From Fuerstiella marisgermanici (GTDB lineage: Bacteria; Planctomycetota; Planctomycetia; Planctomycetales; Planctomycetaceae), in contig NZ_CP017641.1 in assembly GCF_001983935.1 (NCBI RefSeq), forward strand, positions 4,526,001 through 4,590,000: 64,000 nucleotides of DNA, written 5' to 3'. The position numbers were made by a program, and so were the translations under genes. Positions 7,884-18,683 of this stretch are shown in pieces. Each line of letters opens with the position of its first letter. The first letter of the stretch is position 1. Below the pieces are notes generated by a model, which saw only the letters and a list, made by a program, of their open reading frames with translations, was not told where the DNA came from and ran no database searches.

Positions 7884-10800
7884 CTACGCAGCTCGGCTTT
7901 GTCGGTCATCCCGTGGCACGAAGTTGCCCTTCTCATCGATCTCTTCGAATCGTACGACAAGCCGTTTTGAGATGCCACTTTCTTCCATCGTCACGCCGTA
8001 GAGAACGTCCGTGACCGCCATTGTTGGCTTTCGATGGGTGATCATGATGAACTGAGTTTCCGCGCGGAAGTCTTTCAGGACACCGACAAAGCGGCCGATG
8101 TTCGCGTCGTCCAAAGCGGCGTCGACTTCGTCAAGGATACAGAACGGACTCGGGCGGCTCTTGAAGATCGACAGCAACAGCGCCACGGCCGTCATCGTTT
8201 TTTCGCCACCACTTAATAGTGAGATACTACGCAGCTCTTTTCCGGGCGGGCGAGCCACGACGTCGATCGAACAGTCCAGCACGTCTTCCGGGTCTTCCAG
8301 AATGACGTCTGCTTCACCGCCGCCGAACAGCCGACGGAACAGTTCGCGAAAGTGTTCACGAATGCACGCGAACGATTCTTCAAACATACGCCGGCTTTCG
8401 ACATTGATCTGCCGCACCATGTCTCGCAGGGTGTCTCGGGCCGCTTCGAGGTCTTTCAATTGTGAATGCAGGCGTTCGAAGCGTGTTTCCAGCTCGTTCA
8501 GGTTGTCCAGGCTGTCGGTGCCGACGTTGCCAAGCTTCTTCAACTGCCTCCGCAGCTTGCCGACTCGCGCGTCCACTGTCTCACGCAGTGCGTCGTAACG
8601 CTCGTCGTCACGCAAAATCTGTTGAGCCTGCGGATCGTCGACTGTGACTTCGTATTCGATTTCCAGATCATGTGCTTCGTCGACCGCACTTTCTTCTGCA
8701 TCTGAGACGTCGTCATCCGAATCGTCGTCGTCTGATGCACGTGCTGTCTGCCCGCCGCCGGCTTCTGCGATGGCCTCTTCCGTCAGTGAAACGGCGACAG
8801 CCGAACGGCCAGCTTCAACCGCTTCTTCGACGGTGATTTGAAATTCGTCCTGAATTCGTTCGGCCGACGTTTCCAACTGATGGTCGATACTGCTGACCTT
8901 CAGTTCAATTTCATGAAACTGCTTTTCGTGCTGGCGACAGATCTGCCGTGCCTGCTGTTCTGCTGATGTCGCTTCCTGTCGGCGTGATCTCAGCAGGTTG
9001 CGAGCGTTGCTGCGGCGCATGATTTCAGACGTGAGTTGATCGTCGTAGACCAGCATTTCCGCGATCTCGGCGGCCACATTCAATCGGCCAAGATTCAGCT
9101 CGCCAAGCCGTTCGACACCGATCAACAGACGACGCGACGCTTCCTGCTGTTGCAGGCGGCGTTGTTCCAGGTCGTCTTCCAAGCGTTGGATCGCGTCGCG
9201 GATTCCCAGCAGGCGTTCCTCGGATCGCGTGAGTTCCAAATTCGCTTCGGTGCGACTTTTTTCCAGAAGGTCTATCTGCTGGCGGTCCTGCAGCAGGCTC
9301 CGTTCAGCTTCGTCAATTTCCTGTTGCAGGTCTTTGACCAGTTGGTCAGCTTGCTGCTGTTGCGTCTCTTTGGCCGTCAATTGTTCCGTCAACTCATCGA
9401 TGTTGGCAGTCATCGATTCCAACTGGCCGCTTAGAATCTCATCATTCTTGCGGCTGCTGGCGAACGTCTGTTGAACTTCGGCCAACTGCTGTTGTTCGTT
9501 TCGCAGAATGACCAGTTGCTGTTCAACGGCCTCACGGCTGGCCTGCAATTCTGTGTCTGCCATTTCGATTGACGCGACAAGCGTCCGCAATCGCAGGTCG
9601 CGTTCCGAAATCAGGTGCTCAATTCTGTTCAGTTCATTCTTCAGCCGACGCAGTTCGCTTTTACGAGACACGACGGCGGATTCACTGCGGACGGTGCCTG
9701 TAAACAGAGTGCGGTCTTTTTCGACCAGTTCGCCCTGCAGCGTGACAAAGCGATAATCGGGACCGAATTCCTGCTGCAGTCGCAGGCCGTCATCCAATGA
9801 TCGCACCACCCATGTGTCTGCCAGTAATTGAGCCGCCAGCGACGGAATGTGTTTGGGTGATCGAGCCAAACTGTCGGCTCGCCCAAGCACACCAGGCTTC
9901 CCGACAAGACTCACGATTTCCGTGCTGCGATCCGCAAAGACAGAGCGCACGATTGGGATCTCGCCATTTTCGTCGACCCATGCGACTTTCAGTTGCGGTA
10001 CAAATTCGTCGCCGACGGAGGATTCAAGGTCGCCACCCAGCCAGTCGTCGTCGAACATGCCCAGCCCGAGATCCCCGTGCCACGACTTATCCGCGCCGCG
10101 TTTCTGGTCGATGCTGTCTTCTGCATCGATCGGTTCGGACGATTGAGGGGTTCGAGGCCCGACGGCATCCGCATGTTCCAGAGAAACGAAGCCGACCCGC
10201 CCGGTGATCTGACAGCGCCCCGAATTGATATAGTTCACCAGCGGAGCGAAGCGGTCAATGACCAGCAACTGAGCTCGGCCAGACAACGCCACTTCCAGCA
10301 ATGCTGCGTTGTCCATGTCGACGTCCAGCAGGTCGGCGACGCTCCCGCGAATCAAACTCCACGGTTCGCTGCTGCCTTCTTCCGCACGGCGCAGAATTTC
10401 GCGAGCTCCGATGCCGAAGCCTTCCTGCCGGTCTTCCAGATCTTCCAGTACCGTTTTCCGAGCCATCGCGGCGCTGCGTTGTTCACGCAAGTCAGCCAGC
10501 GATTCTCGTGACTGCGTTTGTTCGTTCAACAGCTGATCGCGATCACCAATGACCTTGTCGGCTGCTTCCTCGGCTAGTGTGACCTGTTGTCGCGCAGCTT
10601 CGACCTGCTGCTGGAATCCCGTCACCTGTTGTTCTAACGCCGCCAGTTCCTGAGCCAGCGTTTCTTTGGCATGCGTGAGTTCGTGGCGACGCTGTTTTAA
10701 TGATTGCTGTTGGTGCCGGAGTCCGCCGATGTCCGTTGCCAGCTCTGTGCTGACTTTGCTTTCGGACACCAGTTCGTGTCGAGTTTCCTGAATGGCCAGC

Positions 10801-11930
10801 TGAGCCGCATCGACGGCCGCGTGCAGTTCCTGCAACCGCTGGACGTTAGTTTCCTGCTCGGATTTACGCTCTGCAAATCGTTTTTCTTCCAGCGTCAGAA
10901 CGTTCTTCAGGTGCCCTTCTTCTTTTTCCGCTTCCGAAACGCGGCCATCCATCAATGCCTGCTGCCGTTGCAGACGAACGGCTTCGGAATTCAGTTCTGA
11001 TTCGCGCGCCACATGATGCCGCAGCGTGGTTTCCAGGCTGGAAATACGGCTACGCAATTCGGCTCGACTGCGTTCGGCTTCTCGCAGTTCGTCGTCAACG
11101 GCAGACAAAGCTTTGTCAGCTTCGGCCAGTTGCAGTTCCGCTTGCTGCTGCCGTTCGCGTGTTTCCGTGAGTGTGGCGGCGGCCGCCTCTTTTTGAGCGT
11201 TCAGGCGTTCGCGGACCATCGATTGACGGCGAAAATCGTCGGCCACCATGCCGACCCACAGCTTCTCCAGCTCAGTCGACACTTCGCGAAACTGCATCGC
11301 TCGCTTGGCCTGGCTGCGAATGCTTTTTACCTGCGAATCCACTTCGTCCACGATGTCGGTCAGCCGCAACAAGTTTTGTTCTACTCGTTCCAACCGCCGT
11401 TCGGCTTCGACCTTGCGTTGCTTAAAACGACTGATGCCCGCCGCTTCTTCGAAGATCAGCCGACGGTTGGCCGCATTCGATTGCAGAATCTGGTCGACTC
11501 GGCCCTGTTCGATAATACAGTAAGACGCCGCACCGGCGCCCGTGCCCATCAGAAGTTCGCGAACATCTTTCAGTCGGCCCGGATTACGATTGATGAGGTA
11601 CTCGGAATCGCCCGTTTTCCACAACCGTCGGCCAATGGAAACTTCGTCGCTGTCGACGGGCAGATAGCGCGTGGTATTGTCGAAGGTCAGTGTCGCTTCA
11701 GCAAACTGAGCTCCACCGCGGCTGGTGGAACCATTAAAGATGACATCCGTCATCTCCTTGCCACGCAGGCTTTTGGCGCTCTGGTCGCCCAGCAGCCACT
11801 TAATTGAGTCTACGACGTTGCTCTTGCCGCTACCGTTCGGCCCCACGACACCAGTGATGCCATCGTGGAATTCGAAAACGGTTTTGTCGGCAAAACTCTT
11901 GAAGCCAAAGAGTTCGAGCGACTTAAGCAT
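7884..11930 (-). CDS. smc: chromosome segregation protein SMC
   Basis: This 1348-aa protein is the structural-maintenance-of-chromosomes ATPase that loads on and organises DNA with ScpA/ScpB. Walker A is at residues 32-39 (GPNGSGKS). Long heptad-rich coiled coils surround a hinge at about 520-710. The signature LLSGGEKTM is near 1238 and is followed by Walker [14 protein letters not shown]. It is longer than the usual ~1190 aa because of an inserted acidic stretch in the hinge region (near [13 protein letters not shown]) and a run of Asp/Glu at about 1060-1085 in the returning coil. No scpA/scpB is in the window. The flagellar-P-ring-like gene lies 82 bases upstream on the same strand. Confidence 0.95.
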   Translation of the reverse strand: MLKSLELFGFKSFADKTVFEFHDGITGVVGPNGSGKSNVVDSIKWLLGDQSAKSLRGKEMTDVIFNGSTSRGGAQFAEATLTFDNTTRYLPVDSDEVSIGRRLWKTGDSEYLINRNPGRLKDVRELLMGTGAGAASYCIIEQGRVDQILQSNAANRRLIFEEAAGISRFKQRKVEAERRLERVEQNLLRLTDIVDEVDSQVKSIRSQAKRAMQFREVSTELEKLWVGMVADDFRRQSMVRERLNAQKEAAAATLTETRERQQQAELQLAEADKALSAVDDELREAERSRAELRSRISSLETTLRHHVARESELNSEAVRLQRQQALMDGRVSEAEKEEGHLKNVLTLEEKRFAERKSEQETNVQRLQELHAAVDAAQLAIQETRHELVSESKVSTELATDIGGLRHQQQSLKQRRHELTHAKETLAQELAALEQQVTGFQQQVEAARQQVTLAEEAADKVIGDRDQLLNEQTQSRESLADLREQRSAAMARKTVLEDLEDRQEGFGIGAREILRRAEEGSSEPWSLIRGSVADLLDVDMDNAALLEVALSGRAQLLVIDRFAPLVNYINSGRCQITGRVGFVSLEHADAVGPRTPQSSEPIDAEDSIDQKRGADKSWHGDLGLGMFDDDWLGGDLESSVGDEFVPQLKVAWVDENGEIPIVRSVFADRSTEIVSLVGKPGVLGRADSLARSPKHIPSLAAQLLADTWVVRSLDDGLRLQQEFGPDYRFVTLQGELVEKDRTLFTGTVRSESAVVSRKSELRRLKNELNRIEHLISERDLRLRTLVASIEMADTELQASREAVEQQLVILRNEQQQLAEVQQTFASSRKNDEILSGQLESMTANIDELTEQLTAKETQQQQADQLVKDLQQEIDEAERSLLQDRQQIDLLEKSRTEANLELTRSEERLLGIRDAIQRLEDDLEQRRLQQQEASRRLLIGVERLGELNLGRLNVAAEIAEMLVYDDQLTSEIMRRSNARNLLRSRRQEATSAEQQARQICRQHEKQFHEIELKVSSIDHQLETSAERIQDEFQITVEEAVEAGRSAVAVSLTEEAIAEAGGGQTARASDDDDSDDDVSDAEESAVDEAHDLEIEYEVTVDDPQAQQILRDDERYDALRETVDARVGKLRRQLKKLGNVGTDSLDNLNELETRFERLHSQLKDLEAARDTLRDMVRQINVESRRMFEESFACIREHFRELFRRLFGGGEADVILEDPEDVLDCSIDVVARPPGKELRSISLLSGGEKTMTAVALLLSIFKSRPSPFCILDEVDAALDDANIGRFVGVLKDFRAETQFIMITHRKPTMAVTDVLYGVTMEESGISKRLVVRFEEIDEKGNFVPRDDRQSRAA

Positions 11931-12012
11931 AGGGAGCTAAATCGAAGAAGGGAGGAATGGAGAAAGGAGGCGATGGTTTCGAAGCCATCACACACATCGA
12001 TGTGCCCCTGGC

Positions 12013-14157
12013 CTAACCCTCACTCTTCTTATTAAATGGTGAGGTAAATAGACGCCGCATTTTTGATCCGATGGGTTCTTTGAAATCGGTTTCTTCAAAT
12101 TCGAAGTTATCTTCTAAATCATTCAAGACTTCCATAGGCACGGCCTCTTCCGACAGGTTCATTTTTTCGATCGCGTCATCGGCATCTTCAGAAAGGAAGC
12201 CTTCGACATTTTCGAGCAGTTCGTCCGCCTGTGTCGTTTTCTCAGGCTCATCGAGTTCCTCACTGTTCGCGTCAAACAGGCGAGACATGGCGGAATCGGA
12301 TTCTTCGCTGGATCGCTGTTCAGCATCTTCTAGCCGATCGAACAAACCGGGGGTATGCGATGGTGTTCCGAGGCGAGCTTCCTTTTCAGACGACTCCAAC
12401 GAGTTGTTTGATTGCCGCTGGAACGTGCGACCGGCCTGAGGCAGGCGGTCAACGCCAAAGTCGCCGGTGAGCACTTTCTGGTCGTCGGCTTCCAGCAACA
12501 TCTGCACGACGTCCGGATAGGTGGCTCCCAGTGCTGCGACAGCGTGCAAAATGTCGACCAGGTTCGTAGACGCCGTGTGCCGTTCTGGTTCTGCATTCAG
12601 TCGATACTTCGTGACAGTCACCGTTTTGTCTCCGGCGCGGCCCATCACTCGAATCCGATTTCCGGCGTTCAGGACGGCCGGCATTCGCAGTGTCTGTTGA
12701 GATCCAAAGACGACAACTTCAGGCGATCGGTAGCGAACCACGTGCACAGCTGGTTTCGATGTCGATTCGACCGCATGCAGGACAAACTGACGCGGGAAGT
12801 TCTGAGTTCCAAGGGCCGGATCGTGGGGATTTTTCTCTTTCAGAGCTCGCACAGCTCCGTAACGTGTTTCCAGATTTTCGGACGACATCAGCTCCCGCAG
12901 CGCGATCACTGCGTCGGCGTCGTCGATCACGGACAACGCGGCCAGAGCGTAAACTCGGAACGCTGATTCTCCTTCGGCCGCTTCCTGCAGTACTGAAACA
13001 CCGCTGCTGTCTTCCATGTACGCTAGGGCCTGAGCCGCATGGAACCGGACTTCCAGATTGTCGCTGGTGAGTGCGGCCTGCAGGAACGGAATGCTGTCGG
13101 TACCAACGGCTTCCAGAGCCAATGCCGCACGCTTGGCGCTTTGCGGCTCCAGAATTTCGCGAGACAGTTGTTCGATTCGCAGTCGGCGAGACACATCGGA
13201 TTCTTTGTATGCGATGCTGCGAATCATGTGCTGATAGCGAGGAAAGTTGTTTCGATAGATGGGATGAACTTTCAGTTCAATCATCATGTCCGTCTTGGCT
13301 TCAGCCATTGGAATTCGCTGGCCAATGCGGTTGTAGTGATGCAGTCGGCGAGAGATCACGCTCGCAATTTGATGCGACGTTTTTGAGCCACGGAATTCGT
13401 TTCGCAGAATGATTTCCAGGTCACGTTCTGTTGATGAGACGGCACCGCCCGGAATGGAGCCTCGACGCAACATTCCACTATTGGCTTTCCCGCCGTCGCC
13501 GAGTGCTGTCAGGATGGCTCCCTGAGCGATCCCGTATTTGTGGCCTTTCAGGTTGCGTCCGCTGACGGTGGCTTCTTCAGTCAGCCGAGTTTCCAGCAGC
13601 GTGCCGCCCTTCAGACTGGTCGCTTCGCTGTTCGGCGGCAAAGCGACTCGAACATCAAATCGCTGGCCTTCGCGAACCATCGCTGGCAAGTAGGCAATCA
13701 CAGTCACAAGTGCCGTATTGCGGGACGCGAGGACTTGCTGGGGATTAGGCACCTTGATGCGAGCCATCTCGTCCAGCAATTCTTTACGATAGTGAGACGG
13801 AGGCGGATCGCCGCCGGTACCATCCAGCCCGGTAACCAATCCCACACCTCGCAGCACCACAACATTGTTGCCGGTGACGCTGATGTAGTCACTTAACAGT
13901 GGCGTCTCGATTTTCGTCGAGGTATCAAAATCGTTGTCGTCTTCTTTTTCTACGGACGACTTCTTGTCTTTGCCAACCAAACTGGCAAACTTCGATCCAA
14001 TCGCGTTCGATCCCGCCATGTTCAACAGACTACTCGCGCAGCCCGATATCCCCGACATGACGACCACCAGACACAGCGTCGGCAGCAGAATTCGTCGAGG
14101 ATCTACGTTTCGTACTGTTGAGTCGAACGACAATTTTCGTTTCATGGCGAATGCCAT
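12013..14157 (-). CDS. FlgI-like lipoprotein with HEAT-like repeats
   Basis: 714 aa from ATG 14157 (an alternative ATG at 14145 gives MKRKLSF). A hydrophobic segment ends in a lipobox, SGISGC, so a lipoprotein is predicted. Residues about 70-330 match the flagellar P-ring protein FlgI (GVGLVTGLDGTGGD, the EGQRFDV beta region, GAILTALGDGG). The FlgI domain is then interrupted by HEAT-like helical repeats at about 335-450 (AALALEAVGTDSIPFLQAAL and following), resumes around VVYRSPEVV-type strands, and ends in a long acidic tail. No other flagellar gene is nearby. A ring-forming outer-membrane or periplasmic scaffold is my inference. Confidence 0.75.
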   Translation of the reverse strand: MAFAMKRKLSFDSTVRNVDPRRILLPTLCLVVVMSGISGCASSLLNMAGSNAIGSKFASLVGKDKKSSVEKEDDNDFDTSTKIETPLLSDYISVTGNNVVVLRGVGLVTGLDGTGGDPPPSHYRKELLDEMARIKVPNPQQVLASRNTALVTVIAYLPAMVREGQRFDVRVALPPNSEATSLKGGTLLETRLTEEATVSGRNLKGHKYGIAQGAILTALGDGGKANSGMLRRGSIPGGAVSSTERDLEIILRNEFRGSKTSHQIASVISRRLHHYNRIGQRIPMAEAKTDMMIELKVHPIYRNNFPRYQHMIRSIAYKESDVSRRLRIEQLSREILEPQSAKRAALALEAVGTDSIPFLQAALTSDNLEVRFHAAQALAYMEDSSGVSVLQEAAEGESAFRVYALAALSVIDDADAVIALRELMSSENLETRYGAVRALKEKNPHDPALGTQNFPRQFVLHAVESTSKPAVHVVRYRSPEVVVFGSQQTLRMPAVLNAGNRIRVMGRAGDKTVTVTKYRLNAEPERHTASTNLVDILHAVAALGATYPDVVQMLLEADDQKVLTGDFGVDRLPQAGRTFQRQSNNSLESSEKEARLGTPSHTPGLFDRLEDAEQRSSEESDSAMSRLFDANSEELDEPEKTTQADELLENVEGFLSEDADDAIEKMNLSEEAVPMEVLNDLEDNFEFEETDFKEPIGSKMRRLFTSPFNKKSEG

Positions 14158-14741
14158 TGCACTCCGCAGTCAAAGCGTGTTCCGGCGACACGACAGAGCG
14201 CCGGTAACAGAATGACAGCCTGAGTTCCCGAGGTTTTGAGAGAGGAGGGGGGAACGTCAGTCGATCGCGAATTTGGCATGTGACGTAAACATGCGGCCAT
14301 TCTGTTGCCACCGCAGAAAGTGAGAGGTCTGCGGCCCGATTGGCAACTGGTCGACTGGTTGTTCCGGTTGTGGATTGGAGAATCCAGGAGGACAGTAAAC
14401 CGCTTCGGCGACCGGCTGCAATACGGGACGGGCAAACCAGACTACGGATCAACGACTTCGTTTCGTGGGTTCTCGCATCTCCGGCAGATAACGCAGCCAC
14501 TGCGACAGAATCGGCATGGTCCGGCGTTTGCCGTTGCTTGAGGCATGCACGAGGGCAAAGCATTTGCAGCCAGTATTTGCGTGGCATGCGGACGAGCACC
14601 CCCGCGACCAACCCATTGTCGGTCTCGCAATTGTGGAGCCTCAGCGTCCGGCAGAATTTGCCGGTGGAATCCGATACGATTCAGCAGCTGCCCCAACTTT
14701 GGCCTTCAATACGCAATCGTTTTAGTATCACTGCATCACTT
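14158..14741. other. divergent promoter region, no gene recognised
   Basis: About 580 bases between the FlgI-like gene (-) and pdxA (+). The frame of pdxA stays open to 14340, but those 134 upstream codons show no match to PdxA and have unstructured composition. I see no confident promoter boxes. Confidence 0.4.
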
Positions 14742-15950
14742 ATGCCACGTCCCATAATTGCCCTGACTGCTGGTGACGTTGCCGGGATCGGGCCTGAGAT
14801 TCTGCTTCACGCAGTCAACAGCCCGACCGTCCGATCGGCCTGTCTTCCCCTCGTGATCTGTCATCCGGAGATCCTGCTGCGAGCGGCAACTGTTTTCACG
14901 CCGAACCGAATCCCTAAGATCGATCTGCTTGACGCGGTGCCGGCCAGTGCCGAAGAGCTACGGCAGCGATTCGAAGGTTTCGAATCGTCGGAAACGCCGC
15001 GTTTTGTATGCCTGAATCCGGCGGGAGACGCAGCAGCAACCGTTCAAGCCCGCGTCATCTCAGCGGCCGCCGGTGATGCCGCTTTTCAATATTTGAGTGC
15101 AGCCATCACTCTGGCGCAGTCTGGCGTCGTCGATGCGATCGCGACCGCCCCTCTAAACAAAGCGGCTTTGCACGCGGCAGGGCATCATTTCCCTGGTCAC
15201 ACAGAAATTCTGGCCGAACAGTGCGGCGTCGCCGAATTCGGCATGATGCTGTACCTTCCCGAATCAAAGCTGGCCCCGCTACGGCAGATAATGGCAACGC
15301 CACCCCACGCTCACGCCGACACTTCATCTCTCTTGCCAAACCGTCCAGAACCAGTGTCTACGACGACCATCAAAAACAACGCCGGCGATTCCGCCAACCA
15401 AACGTCACCCGCTCACCACGCCAATCGCCCGACGGGGCTACCCGTCATTCATGTGACGTTGCATACATCGGTGAAGAGCATTCCGAGGCTGCTGACGACC
15501 GAGGGGATTGTGGAAAAAATTCGCTTGATGGACGAATTTCTGGGGCGAATGGGCTGTGAACGCAAAGCGATCGGAGTCTGCGCGCTGAACCCTCACGGCG
15601 GCGAAGATGGGCTGTTCGGCGATGAAGAAGCGAGGATCATTGAACCGGCCGTCCGGCAGTTTCGGTATCGGAATATAAGAGTGGCCGGTCCGCTGCCAGT
15701 CGACACGCTCATGCGGCGAGCCTTCCTTGGCGAATTTGACGGCGTGGTTGCGATGTACCATGACCAGGGGCACATCCCGGTCAAACTGATCGGCTTCGAT
15801 TCGGCTGTGAACATTACTCTGGGCCTGCCAATCGTCCGCACAAGTCCAACTCACGGGACGGCATTCGACCGAGCATGGAACCCCGCAACACCGGCAGACG
15901 CGTCGGGCATGGTCGAAGCCATTTTGACAGCAGCGATGCTTAGCGAATGA
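14742..15950 (+). CDS. pdxA: 4-hydroxythreonine-4-phosphate dehydrogenase family
   Basis: 402 aa from ATG 14742 (MPRPIIALTAGDVAGIGPEI, the PdxA N-terminus). PdxA oxidises 4-phosphohydroxy-L-threonine in the DXP-dependent pyridoxal-phosphate pathway. The substrate and metal motifs are present: TAPLNKAAL, HFPGHTEILAE, CALNPHGGEDGLFGDEE, MYHDQGHIPVKL and TSPTHGTAFD. An unusual low-complexity insert of about 48 residues at roughly 186-234, rich in Pro, Thr, Asn and His, explains the length beyond the usual ~330. Related PdxA2 proteins act on other acid-sugar phosphates. The gene overlaps cutA by ATGA and leads an operon with proline-racemase-family and DadA-like genes. Confidence 0.9.
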   Translation: MPRPIIALTAGDVAGIGPEILLHAVNSPTVRSACLPLVICHPEILLRAATVFTPNRIPKIDLLDAVPASAEELRQRFEGFESSETPRFVCLNPAGDAAATVQARVISAAAGDAAFQYLSAAITLAQSGVVDAIATAPLNKAALHAAGHHFPGHTEILAEQCGVAEFGMMLYLPESKLAPLRQIMATPPHAHADTSSLLPNRPEPVSTTTIKNNAGDSANQTSPAHHANRPTGLPVIHVTLHTSVKSIPRLLTTEGIVEKIRLMDEFLGRMGCERKAIGVCALNPHGGEDGLFGDEEARIIEPAVRQFRYRNIRVAGPLPVDTLMRRAFLGEFDGVVAMYHDQGHIPVKLIGFDSAVNITLGLPIVRTSPTHGTAFDRAWNPATPADASGMVEAILTAAMLSE

Positions 15951-16285
15951 GGATGAACGCGATGACGAATCTGATTCAGGTTCATACGACGGCGAGCTCA
16001 GAAGAAGAAGCGGGGCGGATTGCCGATGCGCTGCTGGCACAAGAGCTTGCTGCGTGCGTGCAGATTTCCGGGCCAATCAAAAGCCGCTATCGATGGCAGG
16101 GCCAACTGGAACAAGCGACGGAATGGATGTGCGTGGCGAAGACGCGTGCGGATCTGTTTGATGCTGTGGAATCCGCGATTCGGGACGTGCATTCGTACGA
16201 TCAGCCGGAAATTTTGGCGACCGCAATTGTTGCGGGGGCTCAGGGGTACCTAGACTGGGTCAACGAGGTGACAGCCGGTGGCTAA
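15947..16285 (+). CDS. cutA: CutA-like divalent cation tolerance protein
   Basis: 112 aa from the ATG that overlaps the pdxA stop; further ATGs at 15953 and 15962 are possible starts. It shows the CutA1 trimeric alpha/beta fold pattern: an N-terminal strand IQVHTT, the helix [20 protein letters not shown], the strand-turn [17 protein letters not shown] and a C-terminal [13 protein letters not shown]. CutA is linked to copper tolerance in E. coli, but its exact role is unclear. It is translationally coupled to pdxA. Confidence 0.9.
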   Translation: MRMNAMTNLIQVHTTASSEEEAGRIADALLAQELAACVQISGPIKSRYRWQGQLEQATEWMCVAKTRADLFDAVESAIRDVHSYDQPEILATAIVAGAQGYLDWVNEVTAGG

Positions 16286-16299
16286 TTCGCCGGCGTTGC

Positions 16300-17343
16300 G
16301 TGATCGTTTTTCCTGCTTGGCGCAGCGAGGAAGCAATATTGGCGTCTCAATCATCCCGTGAAATCCGTGTCATTGATTCACACACCGGCGGCGAACCGAC
16401 TCGAATTGTTGTCGACGGTGGCCCGCCACTGGGAAACGGATCACTGGCGGATCGTCGCAACCGGTTTCGGAACGAATTCGACGATGTACGAACCGGGATC
16501 ATTCTGGAACCCCGTGGTTCTGATGTTCTGGTTGGCGGCTTACTGTGTACGCCCACGGATGCCAGCTGCGTGGCGGGAGTTATTTTCTTCAACAACGCTG
16601 GCTACCTCAGCATGTGCGGCCACGGGATGATCGGTCTGGTGGTTACGCTGGCTCACATGGGCAGGATCACCGCGGGGCAGCATCGTATCGAAACTCCTGT
16701 CGGCGTTGTGACCGTGAACCTGCTGGACGAGCATCGTGTGATGGTGCAAAACGTGCCGTCATGGCGGTTTCGAAAACAGGTGCCCGTTCAGGTTGAAGGG
16801 CATGGTACCGTGACGGGCGATATCGCATGGGGCGGCAACTGGTTCTTCCTGGTCGCCGATCACGGCAAGAATCTGAGCAGCGATGCCTGCGGAGCACTCA
16901 CGGAATTCGCGCTTCGAATTCGCGCAGCTTTGGAGCGTGACGGCATCACCGGTCCCGACGGCGAAGTGATCGACCATATTGAACTGTTTGGGCCACCTTC
17001 CAACGCCCGCACTGCCGACAGCCGCAACTTTGTGCTTTGCCCGGGCGGTGCCTATGATCGTTCTCCCTGTGGCACCGGCACCAGCGCGAAGCTGGCCTGC
17101 CTGGCGGCGGACGGAAAACTGGCAGCGGGAGCAACATGGAAGCAGGAAAGTATCATCGGCAGCGTGTTCGACGGGCGCTTTGAAGTGGTTAACAGTGCGA
17201 ACGATTTTCCAGATGCCGATGGGCCGGTCGTGAGTCCCACAATCACCGGGTCGGCCTGGATCACTGGCGAAACGACATTAATTTTGAATCCGTCCGACCC
17301 ATTTCGAATGGGAATCCGCATGGACACGAGCGGCAGCAAATGA
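16300..17343 (+). CDS. proline racemase family, likely 4-hydroxyproline 2-epimerase
   Basis: 347 aa from GTG 16300; a TTG at 16339 with GAGGAA just upstream would start closer to the conserved [15 protein letters not shown]. Both catalytic cysteines of the active racemase/epimerase subgroup are visible: [12 protein letters not shown] and [12 protein letters not shown]. The latter signature is typical of trans-4-hydroxy-L-proline 2-epimerases, which make cis-4-hydroxy-D-proline. The next gene is a D-amino-acid dehydrogenase-like flavoprotein overlapping by four bases, which fits the next catabolic step. The usual deaminase and alpha-ketoglutarate semialdehyde dehydrogenase genes are not in the window. 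Confidence 0.85.
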   Translation: MIVFPAWRSEEAILASQSSREIRVIDSHTGGEPTRIVVDGGPPLGNGSLADRRNRFRNEFDDVRTGIILEPRGSDVLVGGLLCTPTDASCVAGVIFFNNAGYLSMCGHGMIGLVVTLAHMGRITAGQHRIETPVGVVTVNLLDEHRVMVQNVPSWRFRKQVPVQVEGHGTVTGDIAWGGNWFFLVADHGKNLSSDACGALTEFALRIRAALERDGITGPDGEVIDHIELFGPPSNARTADSRNFVLCPGGAYDRSPCGTGTSAKLACLAADGKLAAGATWKQESIIGSVFDGRFEVVNSANDFPDADGPVVSPTITGSAWITGETTLILNPSDPFRMGIRMDTSGSK

Positions 17344-18590
17344 CTTCCTCAGAAAAGCATACACTCATCATCGGCGGCGGAGTCATCGGTGCTTTTTGCG
17401 GATGGTATCTGCACAAGGCTGGCCGAAAGGTCACTATCATCGACCGCAATGAATTTGGCGCGGGGTGCTCGCATGGAAACTGCGGATACGTGTCGCCAAG
17501 CCACGTGCTGCCGTTACCACAGCCCGGACAGATCAGCGTTGGCCTGAAGGCAATGTTCAGCCGCAATGGGGCCTTGAAGATTCGTCCGCGAGTTTCGCCT
17601 TCGCTGTGGGCGTGGCTGCTGAAGTTCGCCACGCGGTGCAATCGTCGCGACATGCTAACCGCCGGACGAGGCAGAAACGCCTTGCTGGCATCTTCGCGAA
17701 CACTCTACCAGGAACTCATCGAAACGGAGGGGCTGGAAGTCGAATGGCAGACAAACGGATTGCTGTTCGTATTTCGTGATCAGAAGGAATTCGATCACTA
17801 TGAGGCAACCGAAAAACTATTGCGGGCAGAGTTCAATGTTCCGGCCGAACGGATCGATGGAGCTTCACTGGCCGACATGGAACCTGCACTGAAGCCGGGC
17901 CTCGCCGGAGCATGGCATTATCGCAACGACGCTCATCTGCGTCCCGATCGACTGATGTCGGAGATCAAACGTCGCCTGGTCGAATCGGGCGTCACTATTG
18001 TGCCGCAGCAGGAATTTCAGTCTTTCGTGAAAACGAACGGCAAAGTTTCAGCCGTCCGCACAAACAATGGCGAATTCGAAGCGGACGAATTTGTCGTCGC
18101 GACCGGCCCGCTCACACCAATGCTGAATCAGGAACTTGGCTGTCGCATTCCCATTCAGCCGGGCAAAGGCTATTCCATCACGATGGCTCGTCCGACAATC
18201 TGCCCGACATATCCCATGCTGCTGGAAGAAGCTCACGTGGGCATCACACCATTCGACAGTGGCTACCGGATCGGCAGCACAATGGAATTCGCAGGCTACG
18301 ATACTCAGCTTCGTCCCGAACGACTGCAATACCTGCGCGACGGAGCGGCTATGTACCTGAAGGAGCCAACGGCCGAACCGGTGGAAGAAGAATGGTACGG
18401 ATGGCGGCCGATGACCTGGGACGGCCTCGCGTACATAGACCGCACGCCGAAGCACGAAAACATTTGGGTGGCGGCCGGCCATAACATGCTGGGCCTGAGC
18501 ATGGGCACCGCGACAGGAAAGCTGATTTCCGAAATGATCACCGGCCAACCAACACATATCCCCCCATCACCATACCGCATCGGCCGCTGA
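17340..18590 (+). CDS. DadA-like FAD-dependent D-amino acid dehydrogenase
   Basis: 416 aa, starting at ATG within the ATGA overlap. The N-terminal FAD-binding Rossmann motif is [15 protein letters not shown], followed by the DadA-type [22 protein letters not shown] region; the C-terminal FAD loop is [19 protein letters not shown]. These enzymes oxidise D-amino acids to imino acids and pass electrons to the respiratory chain. Coupling to the hydroxyproline-epimerase-like gene suggests cis-4-hydroxy-D-proline dehydrogenase activity, which is an inference from context. Confidence 0.85.
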   Translation: MTSSEKHTLIIGGGVIGAFCGWYLHKAGRKVTIIDRNEFGAGCSHGNCGYVSPSHVLPLPQPGQISVGLKAMFSRNGALKIRPRVSPSLWAWLLKFATRCNRRDMLTAGRGRNALLASSRTLYQELIETEGLEVEWQTNGLLFVFRDQKEFDHYEATEKLLRAEFNVPAERIDGASLADMEPALKPGLAGAWHYRNDAHLRPDRLMSEIKRRLVESGVTIVPQQEFQSFVKTNGKVSAVRTNNGEFEADEFVVATGPLTPMLNQELGCRIPIQPGKGYSITMARPTICPTYPMLLEEAHVGITPFDSGYRIGSTMEFAGYDTQLRPERLQYLRDGAAMYLKEPTAEPVEEEWYGWRPMTWDGLAYIDRTPKHENIWVAAGHNMLGLSMGTATGKLISEMITGQPTHIPPSPYRIGR

Positions 18591-18623
18591 GCCTCTGCCT
18601 GTGGGCCGCCATTTGCAGCGCAC

Positions 18624-18653
18624 AAAAAAAGGGGCGCCGAAAACGGGCTCCCC
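18624..18653 (-). terminator. terminator of small lipoprotein gene
   Basis: Read on the minus strand, a GC-rich hairpin (18631-18653, loop of four U) is followed by seven U (A run at 18624-18630). It is 31 bases after the stop of the 56-aa lipoprotein gene. The + strand dehydrogenase gene ends at 18590, but this hairpin has no T-tract in that direction. Confidence 0.75.
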
Positions 18654-18683
18654 TAGAAACACTCAACTTTTTTGCCGGCTGTT

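Noticed and set aside
11013-11807. 264-aa frame on the + strand opposite smc
   Set aside because: It lies wholly antisense to a well-supported SMC coding region and mirrors its codon pattern; no independent motif.
14340-14741. N-terminal 134-codon extension of the pdxA frame
   Set aside because: The PdxA family sequence begins at ATG 14742; the extension has no match or motif and crosses a divergent promoter region.
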